Shown here: in pieces, positions 1 to 6,777 of the stretch
Position numbering within the stretch: position 1 is the stretch's first letter
Layout of the letters: every line of letters starts with the position of its first letter
Source of the DNA: UBA11358 sp049517655
Lineage (GTDB): Bacteria > Verrucomicrobiota > Verrucomicrobiia > Limisphaerales > UBA11358
DNA length: 53,419 bases
NCBI GenBank assembly: GCA_049517655.1
Contig: JBEKRQ010000005.1
Span: 1-53,419, forward strand
Direction: 5' to 3'
Program-made: the position numbers and the translations under genes
The notes under the pieces: model-generated
Told to the model about the DNA's origin: nothing
The model's input: only the letters and a program-made list of their open reading frames with translations
Databases searched by the model: none

Positions 1-479
1 ATGACGACTGCAATGGCGTGGTGGACAACGGTAATCCGGGCGGCGGCGTGGCCTGCAACACGGGCAAGCTGGGCATCTGCGCGGCGGGCACCACGGCATG
101 TGTCGGCGGCGCGATCACTTGTGTGCAAAACCAGCAGCCCACGGCGGAGGTCTGCGATGGCTTGGATGACGATTGCGATGGCCAAGTGGACGAAGGCAAC
201 CCGGGCGGCGGCGTGGCCTGCAACACGGGCAAGCTGGGCATCTGCGCGGCGGGCACCACGGCGTGTGTCGGCGGCGCGATCACTTGTGTGCAGAACCAGC
301 AGCCCTCGGCGGAGGTCTGCAATGGCTTGGATGACGACTGCAATGGCGTGGTGGACAACGGTAATCCGGGCGGCGGCGTGGCCTGCAACACGGGCAAGCC
401 GGGCATCTGCGCGGCGGGCACCACGGCATGTGTCGGCGGCGCGATCGCCTGTGAGCCCAACCAACCCGGATGCCTGTGA
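1..479 (+). CDS. MopE-like Cys-rich repeat protein, C-terminal part (5' end outside window)
   Basis: The frame is open from base 3 and ends with TGA at 479, so only about 158 C-terminal residues are present. The sequence consists of near-identical 55-residue repeats, each with a GLDDDCDGQVDEGN-type acidic block (the MopE / putative metal-binding motif) and a Cys-containing part with GGGVACNTGK and ACVGGAI. Proteins with this repeat are usually large, secreted or surface-exposed, and the Asp-rich blocks are thought to bind Ca or Cu. The ATG at position 18 is inside a repeat and is not the real start. The stop overlaps the next start by 10 bp. The molecular function is unknown. Confidence 0.75.
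   Translation, partial: DDCNGVVDNGNPGGGVACNTGKLGICAAGTTACVGGAITCVQNQQPTAEVCDGLDDDCDGQVDEGNPGGGVACNTGKLGICAAGTTACVGGAITCVQNQQPSAEVCNGLDDDCNGVVDNGNPGGGVACNTGKPGICAAGTTACVGGAIACEPNQPGCL
33..476 (+). repeat. 165-bp tandem repeat inside the MopE-like gene
   Basis: Units start at 33, 198 and 363 (the third is incomplete), giving an exact period of 165 bp or 55 codons. The copies differ at only a few bases over the full unit, so the array was recently amplified or homogenised. It probably continues upstream of the window. Confidence 0.9.
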
Positions 480-1501
480 TCCAGCGCAGCGTCTGCACCA
501 TTTTGGCTTGCTTTACCCTGCTGGGCAGCGCTTGGGGCGCTTCTCCTGCAATCCTGAACTATCAGGGACGAATCACTGTGGACGGCGCCAACTTCAACGG
601 CGAAGGGCTGTTTGTTTTCAGCATTGAAAACACCAACGGCGCAATCCTCTGGGCCTCGGGCGAGTTCCCCCGGGCCGGCATGACCAATCTTCCGGGCGGC
701 GTTATCCGGCTGCCGGTCAAGGATGGTTTGTATCAAGTCCGGCTGGGCGACCCTGCCTCCGGGATGCACATGCTGGACGCCGGGCCACTCCATGCCGCGG
801 CCGACCCCTTCGTCCGCGTTTGGTTCAATGACGGGAAGCACGGCTGGCTTCCCGCCGCCGGCGAGGGGCGGCTCAAACGAACGGCGACGGCATCGGCACA
901 GGCGTTGCCGTCCGCCACCCCGACCGGAGTGACCACCTCAAAGATCGCCACCGTCCCGCTGACCGACACCAGCCCCTCGCTGGGGCGGGCTGACGCGCCT
1001 TTGGTCCTGGTCGAGTTCATCGATTTTCAATGTCCTTACTGCAAGCAGGTAAACGATCGGGTCTTGCCGACGCTCAAAAAGATGTATGTTGATACTGGGA
1101 AGTTGCGGATCGTCAGCCGAAACCTTCCGCTCTGGTTCCACGCGAACGCAGCCCCCGCCGCGGAGGCGGCCTTCTGCGCCCAGCTTCAATCGAACTTCTG
1201 GCCCATGCGTGACCGGCTGTTCACGAACAGCGAGCAGCTAGGCGCAACCAACTTTGTCAACGCCGCAAAAGCTTTGAACCTCGACCTGGCGTCCTTTATC
1301 AAATGCCTTGAGCAAAAAACCGCCACTTCGCAGCTTGCCCGCGACCAGCAGGACGCCCAAGCGGCCGGCATCACCGCCACCCCCAGCTTTGTCCTGGGCC
1401 GGCCGGTCAATGGAAAGGTAACCGGTCCGCTGCTCGTCGGCGCCAAGCCCGCCGCAGATTTTCAGGCTGAGATCGAGAATCTCCTCGCCACACCGCCATG
1501 A
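470..1501 (+). CDS. secreted DsbA-like thiol oxidoreductase with N-terminal beta domain
   Basis: 343 aa. Residues 1-23 look like a Sec signal peptide (hydrophobic run ending AWGA). Residues 25-130 form a domain beginning LNYQGRITVDG with FNGEG..FVFSI, which I recognise from secreted verrucomicrobial proteins without knowing its role. After an Ala/Thr/Pro linker, residues 160-340 are a DsbA/thioredoxin-fold domain (LVEFIDFQCPYCKQV) with redox motif C188-P-Y-C191 and a cis-Pro region near ATPSFVLG. It should act in the periplasm on protein disulfides. The start overlaps the preceding stop by 10 bp, and the rhodanese and MauE-like genes follow closely, suggesting one redox cassette. Confidence 0.82.
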   Translation: MPVIQRSVCTILACFTLLGSAWGASPAILNYQGRITVDGANFNGEGLFVFSIENTNGAILWASGEFPRAGMTNLPGGVIRLPVKDGLYQVRLGDPASGMHMLDAGPLHAAADPFVRVWFNDGKHGWLPAAGEGRLKRTATASAQALPSATPTGVTTSKIATVPLTDTSPSLGRADAPLVLVEFIDFQCPYCKQVNDRVLPTLKKMYVDTGKLRIVSRNLPLWFHANAAPAAEAAFCAQLQSNFWPMRDRLFTNSEQLGATNFVNAAKALNLDLASFIKCLEQKTATSQLARDQQDAQAAGITATPSFVLGRPVNGKVTGPLLVGAKPAADFQAEIENLLATPP

Positions 1502-1511
1502 CCCACACCCG

Positions 1512-2183
1512 ATGACCGAAGCGAACCCAGTACTAAAAACGGTCGCGCCAACCAGCCGGTTCAGACTGTGGCGCCAGATGGCGACGCTGCTGGTCCTGGC
1601 CTGGCTGCTTGGCGTGCTTTACAACCAGGCAAGTCCGCTGGGCCTTCGTCCCACCGCCAGCCCAGCGGCCGCGCCGACTTCTGCGCCCAGGTTATATTCC
1701 AACCAGACCGTCGCCTTCAGCTTGGAATTGACTCCTTCCGCCCCCGCGGCGCCATTGGCTGGCGCGCCGGCAACCCCGGCGCCTGCCACGGCCCTGCCCT
1801 ACCTGCCCGCGCTCGATCCGGCGTTTTTGGCGATGGCCAAGACCAACCTGCCCTCGCTTCGTTGGGCACAGGTCAAGCCGCTGCTGCAAGCGAAAAAAAT
1901 CATCCTGCTCGATGCGCGCCAGAAAGAACGCTACAATATCTCTCATATCCCGGGCGCTCTTTCGTTGCCCGTCATGAGCACGCTTGAGGAGTTGATGGCC
2001 TTCGCTCAGGCCCATCCGAAAGACACCCCCCTGGTTACCTACTGCGCCTCGGACCAGTGCCACACGTCAGCCCAATTGGCGGAAGCCCTGATCAAGGTCT
2101 GCGGTTTTACCAACGTGAGTGACATGCCCGGCGGATACGCCGAATACCTTATCGTCGAAGATCAAACCAAGCCCGCCCCATGA
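1512..2183 (+). CDS. membrane-anchored rhodanese-domain protein
   Basis: 223 aa. A transmembrane anchor lies at about residues 20-37 (QMATLLVLAWLLGVLYNQAS), followed by a Pro/Ala-rich linker of about 70 residues. The C-terminal rhodanese domain (about 110-220) shows LLDARQKERYNISHIPGA and the active-site loop VTYCASDQCHTS, then DMPGGYAEY near the end. Rhodaneses transfer sulfane sulfur. The anchored topology and the DsbA and MauE-like neighbours suggest a role in periplasmic thiol or sulfur redox chemistry. The start is 10 bp after the DsbA stop, and the stop overlaps the next start as ATGA. Confidence 0.8.
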   Translation: MTEANPVLKTVAPTSRFRLWRQMATLLVLAWLLGVLYNQASPLGLRPTASPAAAPTSAPRLYSNQTVAFSLELTPSAPAAPLAGAPATPAPATALPYLPALDPAFLAMAKTNLPSLRWAQVKPLLQAKKIILLDARQKERYNISHIPGALSLPVMSTLEELMAFAQAHPKDTPLVTYCASDQCHTSAQLAEALIKVCGFTNVSDMPGGYAEYLIVEDQTKPAP

Positions 2184-2653
2184 AGGTCACCATAGAATTG
2201 GATTTTTCCCGAGTCGTGCGCTGGCTGCTGGCGGCAGTTCTGTTGTTGGCCTCGGTTTCCAAGCTCGCCAATCCGCAGGAGTTTTATGCCAGCCTCGTAG
2301 CCTACCAGTTGCCGTTGGCCCTGTCCGTGGTGCGATTGGTGGCCATCGTTCTGCCGTGGCTCGAACTGCTCTGCGGGGTGCTGTTGCTGGTCAGGGGCGC
2401 GCGTCACGCCGCCCTGGCGTGGACAGTCGTTTTGTTCGCCTCGTTTGTTCTCGCCACCGGTCAAGCCTGGGTGCGCGGGCTGAATATCTCCTGCGGCTGT
2501 TTCCACTTGGATTTCCTGGCGAACCCCGGACTGGTCAAGCTCATCGAGTCCATCCCCTTCGCGTTCTTCCGCGCGGCGCTTCTACTCGTCGGAGCCCTCT
2601 ATCTATTCAGGCAACAATCGCGCCAGCAATCGGCCTCCATCGAAGCCACGTGA
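2180..2653 (+). CDS. MauE/DoxX-like four-helix membrane protein
   Basis: 157 aa with four predicted membrane helices, at roughly residues 10-28, 50-68, 76-94 and 120-142. The pattern LLLASVSKLANPQEFYASL..YQLP and the motif ISCGCF match the MauE-like branch of DoxX-type proteins. MauE is needed for disulfide-rich amine dehydrogenase maturation, and relatives cooperate with DsbA-like or thioredoxin-like partners. The start overlaps the rhodanese stop by 4 bp, so the two are translationally coupled. The CGC motif could pass electrons across the membrane to the DsbA-like protein; this is inference. Confidence 0.78.
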   Translation: MKVTIELDFSRVVRWLLAAVLLLASVSKLANPQEFYASLVAYQLPLALSVVRLVAIVLPWLELLCGVLLLVRGARHAALAWTVVLFASFVLATGQAWVRGLNISCGCFHLDFLANPGLVKLIESIPFAFFRAALLLVGALYLFRQQSRQQSASIEAT

Positions 2654-2663
2654 GCAAAGTTAA

Positions 2664-2870
2664 ATGTGCAGGGCGACCCGTTTTTGTCTGGGGCTGACGG
2701 CTTCCGAAACAGTTCATCTGCTTTACCGGCAGATCAAACTGCAACGCGGCCTGCCTTTCGATGTGAGGATTCCGAACGAACTCACCACCCGCACGCTCCA
2801 TGCGAGCAAGGCGGGCAGGGGTGTGAAACGCTTTGGCAGTAAAAAGGAACTCTACGCCGATTTGCCGTAA
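2664..2870 (+). pseudogene. RelB/DinJ-family antitoxin remnant
   Basis: The frame encodes 68 aa. From residue 10 it matches RelB/DinJ antitoxins: LGLTASETVHLLYRQIKLQR, then GLPFDVRIPNE and a GKELYADL-like end. The usual N-terminal 20-25 residues before LGLTASE (the first beta strand of the ribbon-helix-helix domain) are absent and replaced by an unrelated short lead-in. No RelE/YafQ toxin follows. This looks like a 5'-truncated orphan of a former toxin-antitoxin pair. It could still be expressed from the ATG at 2664, but DNA binding would be impaired. Confidence 0.6.
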
Positions 2871-3092
2871 GCTGCATCTCACGCAAAACCGCAAAGACAC
2901 AAAGGTTCAACCACAGCCTGTCCGCCATCTCGTCCATCGTAGCCTCAGCGAAGTTGGAAGCCTCGGCGACGGCGGAATGAACGCAGATTTTCTTCATTCT
3001 TCATTCATCCTTCTGCCTTGGACCGGTAGGGCCGTGCTGCGCGCGGCCAAATTCCGCTGGCTGCCGAAGACTGACAGGTGCAATATCGCGTC
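2871..3092 (+). other. non-coding decayed stretch
   Basis: No convincing gene on either strand. The stretch carries phrases typical of verrucomicrobial intergenic repeats, such as GCAAAACCGCAAAGACACAAAG near 2884 and repeated TCTTCATTCTTCATTCATCC near 2990. It probably marks an old recombination zone at the left side of the defence island. Confidence 0.4.
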
Positions 3093-3266
3093 ATGGCGAG
3101 TCGGAAGAAACAACTTTCGCACGAAGAAATCCACGCACTCCGCGGCAAGTACAAAATACCCGATGACAAGCCGTTTGCCGAATGGATGGCGGAACTGAAC
3201 CGCGAGGAAAAGGAATTGGAAGAACGAAAATATCAACGGCCGCGCTGGGGAGAAAAGTGTCAATAG
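3093..3266 (+). CDS. small charged hypothetical protein
   Basis: 57 aa starting MASRKKQLSHEEI and rich in Lys, Glu and Arg (NREEKELEERKYQRP). I do not recognise a family. The composition suits a small soluble helical protein, and an antitoxin-like role is possible given the RelB remnant and TAC module nearby, but nothing in the sequence proves it. An upstream in-frame ATG at 3078 exists; I chose 3093 because the five extra residues add nothing recognisable. The 3' end runs into the GGACTGACCCC box, so the last residues may be repeat-derived. Confidence 0.4.
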   Translation: MASRKKQLSHEEIHALRGKYKIPDDKPFAEWMAELNREEKELEERKYQRPRWGEKCQ

Positions 3267-3269
3267 TGA

Positions 3270-3285
3270 GGACTGACCCCTTTAC
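3270..3285 (-). repeat. island-boundary box, copy 1
   Basis: On the minus strand this reads GTAAAGGGGTCAGTCC, followed after about 7 bp by TTGACACTTTTCT. A related sequence occurs at 5102-5117 and a shorter one at 8185-8199, both in the opposite orientation. It marks the left edge of the defence island. The sequence resembles REP-like boxes; no transposase lies nearby. Confidence 0.6.
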
Positions 3286-3446
3286 GATCCATTTAGGCCA
3301 TTTTAGCCTGACAGACAGCACTCCGATCATCGCCGAATACGGCCTTTGGGCCAAAAAACCCAACTAAATACGATGCCAAAAGGCATTGAAAATGAACATG
3401 TTATACCAAATTAAACCTTTCGACCAAAAAAATGTCAAAATATTTG
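3286..3446 (+). other. intergenic stretch before the TAC promoter
   Basis: AT-rich, with no gene seen on either strand. Base composition changes noticeably here relative to the region to the left, consistent with entry into acquired DNA. Confidence 0.4.
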
Positions 3447-3519
3447 TTGACGTATGGTATCAATTGATACCAACTTACTTAAGTGAAACGGCTAACCATA
3501 CAATTATCAGGAGTAGGTA
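3447..3519 (+). promoter_or_regulatory. TAC promoter with 18-bp palindromic operator and RBS
   Basis: A -35-like TTGACG (3447-3452) is followed by the perfect palindrome TGGTATCAATTGATACCA (3455-3472). The palindrome fills the spacer of a likely promoter, where a bound repressor would block RNA polymerase. A dyad here is what an autoregulating HTH antitoxin needs. AGGAG at 3509-3513 sits 6 bp before the ATG at 3520 and fixes that start. The -10 element is not clear. Confidence 0.6.
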
Positions 3520-3849
3520 ATGGCACAACAGGTCATACCAGAACCATGGCGAAAAGATGTTTGTGCCATCCTCGCAACTGAAGCGACGGGAACGCTGATT
3601 GAGTGGAAAATTGATGCTGAAAAGCGCTATCAAGCTACACCAGATGCGTTATGGAACTATGAAGTATATCAGCCATTCATTGATTTTTTGTCTTCGCCTG
3701 CCCCAACAGGTGTTACGTCACGATGGATACGCCCCCAGGAGAAACCTATGAGTTTTATTTCACTTTCAAGAGGCAGCGGTTATATGGGAAAATTTTGTTA
3801 CGCACCGACCGGAAACGAATTGTCATTTTTTCAGCACACACACCCTTGA
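3520..3849 (+). CDS. putative toxin of a toxin-antitoxin-chaperone module (family not recognised)
   Basis: 109 aa starting MAQQVIPEPWRKDV behind a good RBS. I do not recognise the family. Visible features are a Trp/Tyr-rich middle (ALWNYEVYQPFIDFL), a beta-like segment PMSFISLSRGSGYMGKF and a short C-terminus ending FFQHTHP. It is assigned as the toxin only by position: first gene, small, directly before an XRE-type antitoxin gene and a SecB-like chaperone gene, behind an operator-like palindrome. HigB or MqsR relationships are possible but not evident from motifs. The protein could also be truncated at its 3' end. Confidence 0.55.
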   Translation: MAQQVIPEPWRKDVCAILATEATGTLIEWKIDAEKRYQATPDALWNYEVYQPFIDFLSSPAPTGVTSRWIRPQEKPMSFISLSRGSGYMGKFCYAPTGNELSFFQHTHP

Positions 3850-3891
3850 AGCCCAAGCTGTCTTGCGAATAAGCAAGATACAGCCGAGGGT
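3842..3891 (+). other. stem-loop between toxin and antitoxin genes
   Basis: Outer arms ACCCT (3842-3846) and AGGGT (3887-3891) enclose an inner stem: TCTTGC pairs with GCAAGA around the loop GAATAA, extended by CTG/CAG across a 2-nt bulge. No U-run follows, so it is not a standard terminator. It could protect a processed mRNA end or set the toxin-to-antitoxin ratio. It begins within the last codons of the putative toxin gene. Confidence 0.45.
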
Positions 3892-3908
3892 AGAAAAGAG
3901 GTAAGGAT

Positions 3909-4583
3909 ATGAAAACGAAACAAGAAGAATTCGAGGTGCTGGTGCCAAACATAGACGGCACGGCGGTGGCCGAAAGGGTCAAGGTCATGATCCCCCTGCG
4001 CTGGGATGATGAGTTGAATGATTGGCTACTCACACCGGAGGCGCACCAAATCATTGAGGACACCAAGGCTCGCCATATGGGATTGCTATTGCCGGTGCAA
4101 TTGAAGGAATTGCGCCAGCGTTACGGCTACACCCAAAAAACCATGGGCGAACTGTTTCAGGTCGGTGAGAAGAGTTGGACGCGCTGGGAATCAGGCAAAC
4201 ACCGCCCCAGCCGCGTCATCAATCTGTTGATCCGCGCCCTCTACGAAAACAAGGTTTCGATCAACTATTTGCTCAAGCGCGCCGGCATGCCGCCGCGCAC
4301 GGATGAGGCCGCTGCCGAAAAAGAAAAAATTGCAACGTGGCTGCTGGCGGCGCTGGTTTCAAACCCCTTCGCCACGAATTATTTCGCTGAAGGCGTGAAG
4401 GTGATTCATTGCCACACAAAAACTCATAGCAAATCTGTCTTTCTGAAAGCCCTGTCGAATATAAGTGTCCAGCAACCCATTCTCGCCCGCTCGACAATTG
4501 AAGTTGGCGTGAAGCCGCCTGGTCTGCTTTCATCCAAAGCTGGACAACGTTTTGACTACGAAAATGTGAATCTCTTAGCATGA
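3909..4583 (+). CDS. XRE/MqsA-like HTH antitoxin with C-terminal chaperone-addiction-type extension
   Basis: 224 aa. Residues 1-55 form an N-terminal domain without the Cys pairs of zinc-binding MqsA. Residues 56-120 are a helix-turn-helix domain (LKELRQRYGYTQKTMGELF, WTRWESGKHRPSR), the segment most like MqsA/YgiT. Residues 140-224 are an extension rich in hydrophobic and aromatic residues, ending near FDYENVNLLA. In known TAC systems the antitoxin carries such a ChAD tail, which aggregates unless bound by a SecB-like chaperone. GAGGTAAGG precedes the ATG. The stop overlaps the chaperone start as ATGA, as expected for coupled synthesis. It probably binds the palindrome at 3455. Confidence 0.75.
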   Translation: MKTKQEEFEVLVPNIDGTAVAERVKVMIPLRWDDELNDWLLTPEAHQIIEDTKARHMGLLLPVQLKELRQRYGYTQKTMGELFQVGEKSWTRWESGKHRPSRVINLLIRALYENKVSINYLLKRAGMPPRTDEAAAEKEKIATWLLAALVSNPFATNYFAEGVKVIHCHTKTHSKSVFLKALSNISVQQPILARSTIEVGVKPPGLLSSKAGQRFDYENVNLLA

Positions 4584-5038
4584 AACACTCCCCACTACAA
4601 TTGGTGCGTTATGTTGTGACGGACATTTCCTGCACGGCGAATCCGAAATTTAATCCCGAACAGCCGCTGGGGAAGGCATTCGAGCAATATTCCGTGGACG
4701 TCAAAGTCAACCCTTTAGAACCCACCAAAGAGTTTCCCGGCCATCCTTGGTCGACGGAAATGGTGGTGACTCAAAAAATCAAGGAAGGACAGAATTTCCC
4801 ATATGAGTTTCGCATCGCCTTGATGGGGATGTATGCTTGCCAGGATGGCGTGCTGCAAACGGAAAAAGAAATTCAGTTTGTCCGGGTGAATGGCAGTTCT
4901 ATGTTGTATGGCGTCGCGCGCGAGCATATCCGCGCGCTTACCGCCGCCGGCCCCTGGGGAGCCATTATTATTCCGACCCTGTCGTTTTACGAGAAACATC
5001 CGGACGTGAAAGAGGAAACACCCGCCAAAGCGCAATGA
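4580..5038 (+). CDS. SecB-like chaperone of the TAC module
   Basis: 152 aa. The C-terminal half carries the SecB signature pattern NGSSMLYGVAREHIRALTAA followed by GPWGAIIIPTLSF, corresponding to the SecB helix and final strand. The N-terminal half is beta-rich, as in SecB. Length is close to SecB (about 155 aa). Solitary SecB-like proteins encoded after an antitoxin act as dedicated chaperones that fold the antitoxin and protect it from proteolysis. The 4-bp overlap with the antitoxin gene supports this role over general secretion. A general SecB role cannot be excluded from sequence alone. Confidence 0.8.
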   Translation: MKHSPLQLVRYVVTDISCTANPKFNPEQPLGKAFEQYSVDVKVNPLEPTKEFPGHPWSTEMVVTQKIKEGQNFPYEFRIALMGMYACQDGVLQTEKEIQFVRVNGSSMLYGVAREHIRALTAAGPWGAIIIPTLSFYEKHPDVKEETPAKAQ

Positions 5039-5101
5039 GGCCGGTTAAATTGTAATGTTCTTTCAAATGCTTGAACGACCACTGAATCGTGCTGAATACG
5101 T

Positions 5102-5117
5102 GTAAAAGGATCAGTCC
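5102..5117 (+). repeat. island box, copy 2 (between TAC and CBASS modules)
   Basis: GTAAAAGGATCAGTCC, followed by GAGAAAAGTGACATTTCT, which parallels the flank of copy 1 (TTGACACTTTTCT). It lies in the 131-bp gap between the chaperone gene and the CD-NTase gene, exactly where the two defence modules meet. Confidence 0.5.
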
Positions 5118-5169
5118 GAGAAAAGTGACATTTCTGGATCGGGGAGACTAGTAGCTGTGAACTGGGAGA

Positions 5170-6126
5170 ATGTGGCGGAAAATGTCGGCAACATGGATTC
5201 ACCATTGTGAGAACAAATTGCCCATGAACGTCTCTGAAGAAACACTGATTTCGTGGTCGCAAGGCCCTGGTAAAACCGAAGCCGACAAATGCGAGAACGC
5301 CGAAACTGCTGTTCGAAAAGCAATCGACGTGGACGATGAGCTTTCCGCGTTGGACATTTCAGTGTTTGCTCAAGGTTCATACAAGGCGCGGACCAACATC
5401 CCTCAGGATAGTGACGTGGACGTTTGTGTCCGATTCAATAAAGACTTCTTCCCCCAATATCCTGATGGCAAGACGCAGAAAGACTTCGGGAATATTGATG
5501 GGACAATGGCCTTCTCAGACTTCAAGAACATGGTGGAGAAGGCGCTTAAGGGCTATTTTGGTGAAACCGAAGTCACGAGAGGAAACAAGGCTTTCGATGT
5601 GCATGCGAACACATATCGGATTGACGCTGACATTATTCCGACATTTGAGCATCGCAGATATACCGGCAATAAGTATACTGATGGTACGTGGGAGTATTAT
5701 TCTGGTATCGCTTTCAAGCCTGATGACGGAGGATTGATAAAGAATTGGCCCGAACAGAACTATGTCAACGGAATCTCTCGCAATGATGCCACCGGCCGGC
5801 GGTACAAACGCCTCATTCGCATCTTCAAGTGCCTTCGGAACAAGATGCAGGAAGATAAAATTTCTGAAGCGTCAAACATCGCATCCTTCCTTATAGAATG
5901 TCTTGTCTGGAACGCGCCGTTAGAAGCGTTTCAACATGATACCTACACTGAAGACGTCAGGCAGGTGATAATTGGGGTGTGGAATCCGACCAAGGCGGAT
6001 GAAACATGCTCGAAGTGGGTTGAGGTAAACCAATTGAAGTGGCTTTTTCGCTCGACTCAGCCATGGACGAGACAACAGGCGCACCAGTTTATGCACGCGG
6101 CTTGGAACTACATAGGATTCAAATGA
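5170..6126 (+). CDS. CBASS CD-NTase (cGAS/DncV-like nucleotidyltransferase)
   Basis: 318 aa. The nucleotidyltransferase core is clear: G69-S70-Y71 in FAQGSYKARTNI, then D80-S-D82-V-D84, and the third metal ligand region D152-A-D154 in RIDADIIP. The order GS-DxD-D and the spacing match CD-NTases of CBASS, which make cyclic di- or trinucleotides upon phage infection. ATGs at 5170, 5182 and 5224 are in frame. Family similarity begins at the third (MNVSEETLISWSQGPGKTE), so the true start may be 5224; GGGAG lies only about 2 bp before 5170. The stop overlaps the effector start as ATGA. Confidence 0.88.
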   Translation: MWRKMSATWIHHCENKLPMNVSEETLISWSQGPGKTEADKCENAETAVRKAIDVDDELSALDISVFAQGSYKARTNIPQDSDVDVCVRFNKDFFPQYPDGKTQKDFGNIDGTMAFSDFKNMVEKALKGYFGETEVTRGNKAFDVHANTYRIDADIIPTFEHRRYTGNKYTDGTWEYYSGIAFKPDDGGLIKNWPEQNYVNGISRNDATGRRYKRLIRIFKCLRNKMQEDKISEASNIASFLIECLVWNAPLEAFQHDTYTEDVRQVIIGVWNPTKADETCSKWVEVNQLKWLFRSTQPWTRQQAHQFMHAAWNYIGFK

Positions 6127-6776
6127 AAAATCTACACAGCAAACGATTTGCTCTGGCCATCTTCGTCGTTTTTGCCGTCTGCTTTTGTGGAATGGCATAC
6201 CGTAGCGGTAAGAATGCTTCTGACCTCTGGAGTGTGCTGAAGATCGCATACAAAACCATTCCACTCGTTTTGTTTGTGGTCGGTGTTTTTGTTTCCTACG
6301 CATGGCGATGGAAAATCTTTCGAGGCTGGCTTGTGCCATTCCCTGACCTCAATGGCACATGGCAAGGAACAATTCAAACAACTTGGAAGAACTCAGAAAC
6401 CGGTGAATCCCCGGGGCCGATTCCGGTCATCCTCACAATCAAACAATCGTTCATCCGCATAAGTTGTGTGATGCGCACGGCTGAAATGACGAGCCGCAGT
6501 TACTTAGCCGACTTCTGGCTAGATGGAGATGAACAAATTCGGATGCTTGGTTACAGTTACCAGAGCAAACCATTACCATCAGTTACTGATCGTAGTCAGC
6601 CACATGATGGGACAATCGTCTTTGAGTTAGTGGGCAATCCCGTTGAGAAGCTAAAGGGAACGTATTGGACGGCACGCAAGACGACGGGCGAGGTAACGCT
6701 CACCTTTCGCGGATCAGCGAGGCTAGAGGAATTTCCGAGTGACTTAGGGAAACATCCAGTATCGGGCAAAACCTAA
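6123..6776 (+). CDS. Cap15-type CBASS effector (two TM helices plus beta-barrel)
   Basis: 217 aa from the ATG that overlaps the CD-NTase stop. Two transmembrane helices lie at about residues 8-25 (FALAIFVVFAVCFCGMAY) and 42-60 (IPLVLFVVGVFVSYAW). The soluble part starts FPDLNGTWQGTIQTTW and runs through strands with LGYSYQSKPLP, DGTIVFEL and LKGTYWTARKTTGEVTL. This two-TM plus beta-barrel pattern is that of Cap15 effectors, whose barrel senses the cyclic nucleotide and whose TM part oligomerises to damage the inner membrane. No ubiquitin-like or HORMA accessory genes are present, so this is a minimal type I CBASS. Confidence 0.82.
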   Translation: MKNLHSKRFALAIFVVFAVCFCGMAYRSGKNASDLWSVLKIAYKTIPLVLFVVGVFVSYAWRWKIFRGWLVPFPDLNGTWQGTIQTTWKNSETGESPGPIPVILTIKQSFIRISCVMRTAEMTSRSYLADFWLDGDEQIRMLGYSYQSKPLPSVTDRSQPHDGTIVFELVGNPVEKLKGTYWTARKTTGEVTLTFRGSARLEEFPSDLGKHPVSGKT

Positions 6777-6777
6777 A

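Noticed and set aside
33..476. Regular repeats that might suggest a CRISPR array
   Set aside because: Units are adjacent with no unique spacers, and they translate as MopE-type protein repeats.
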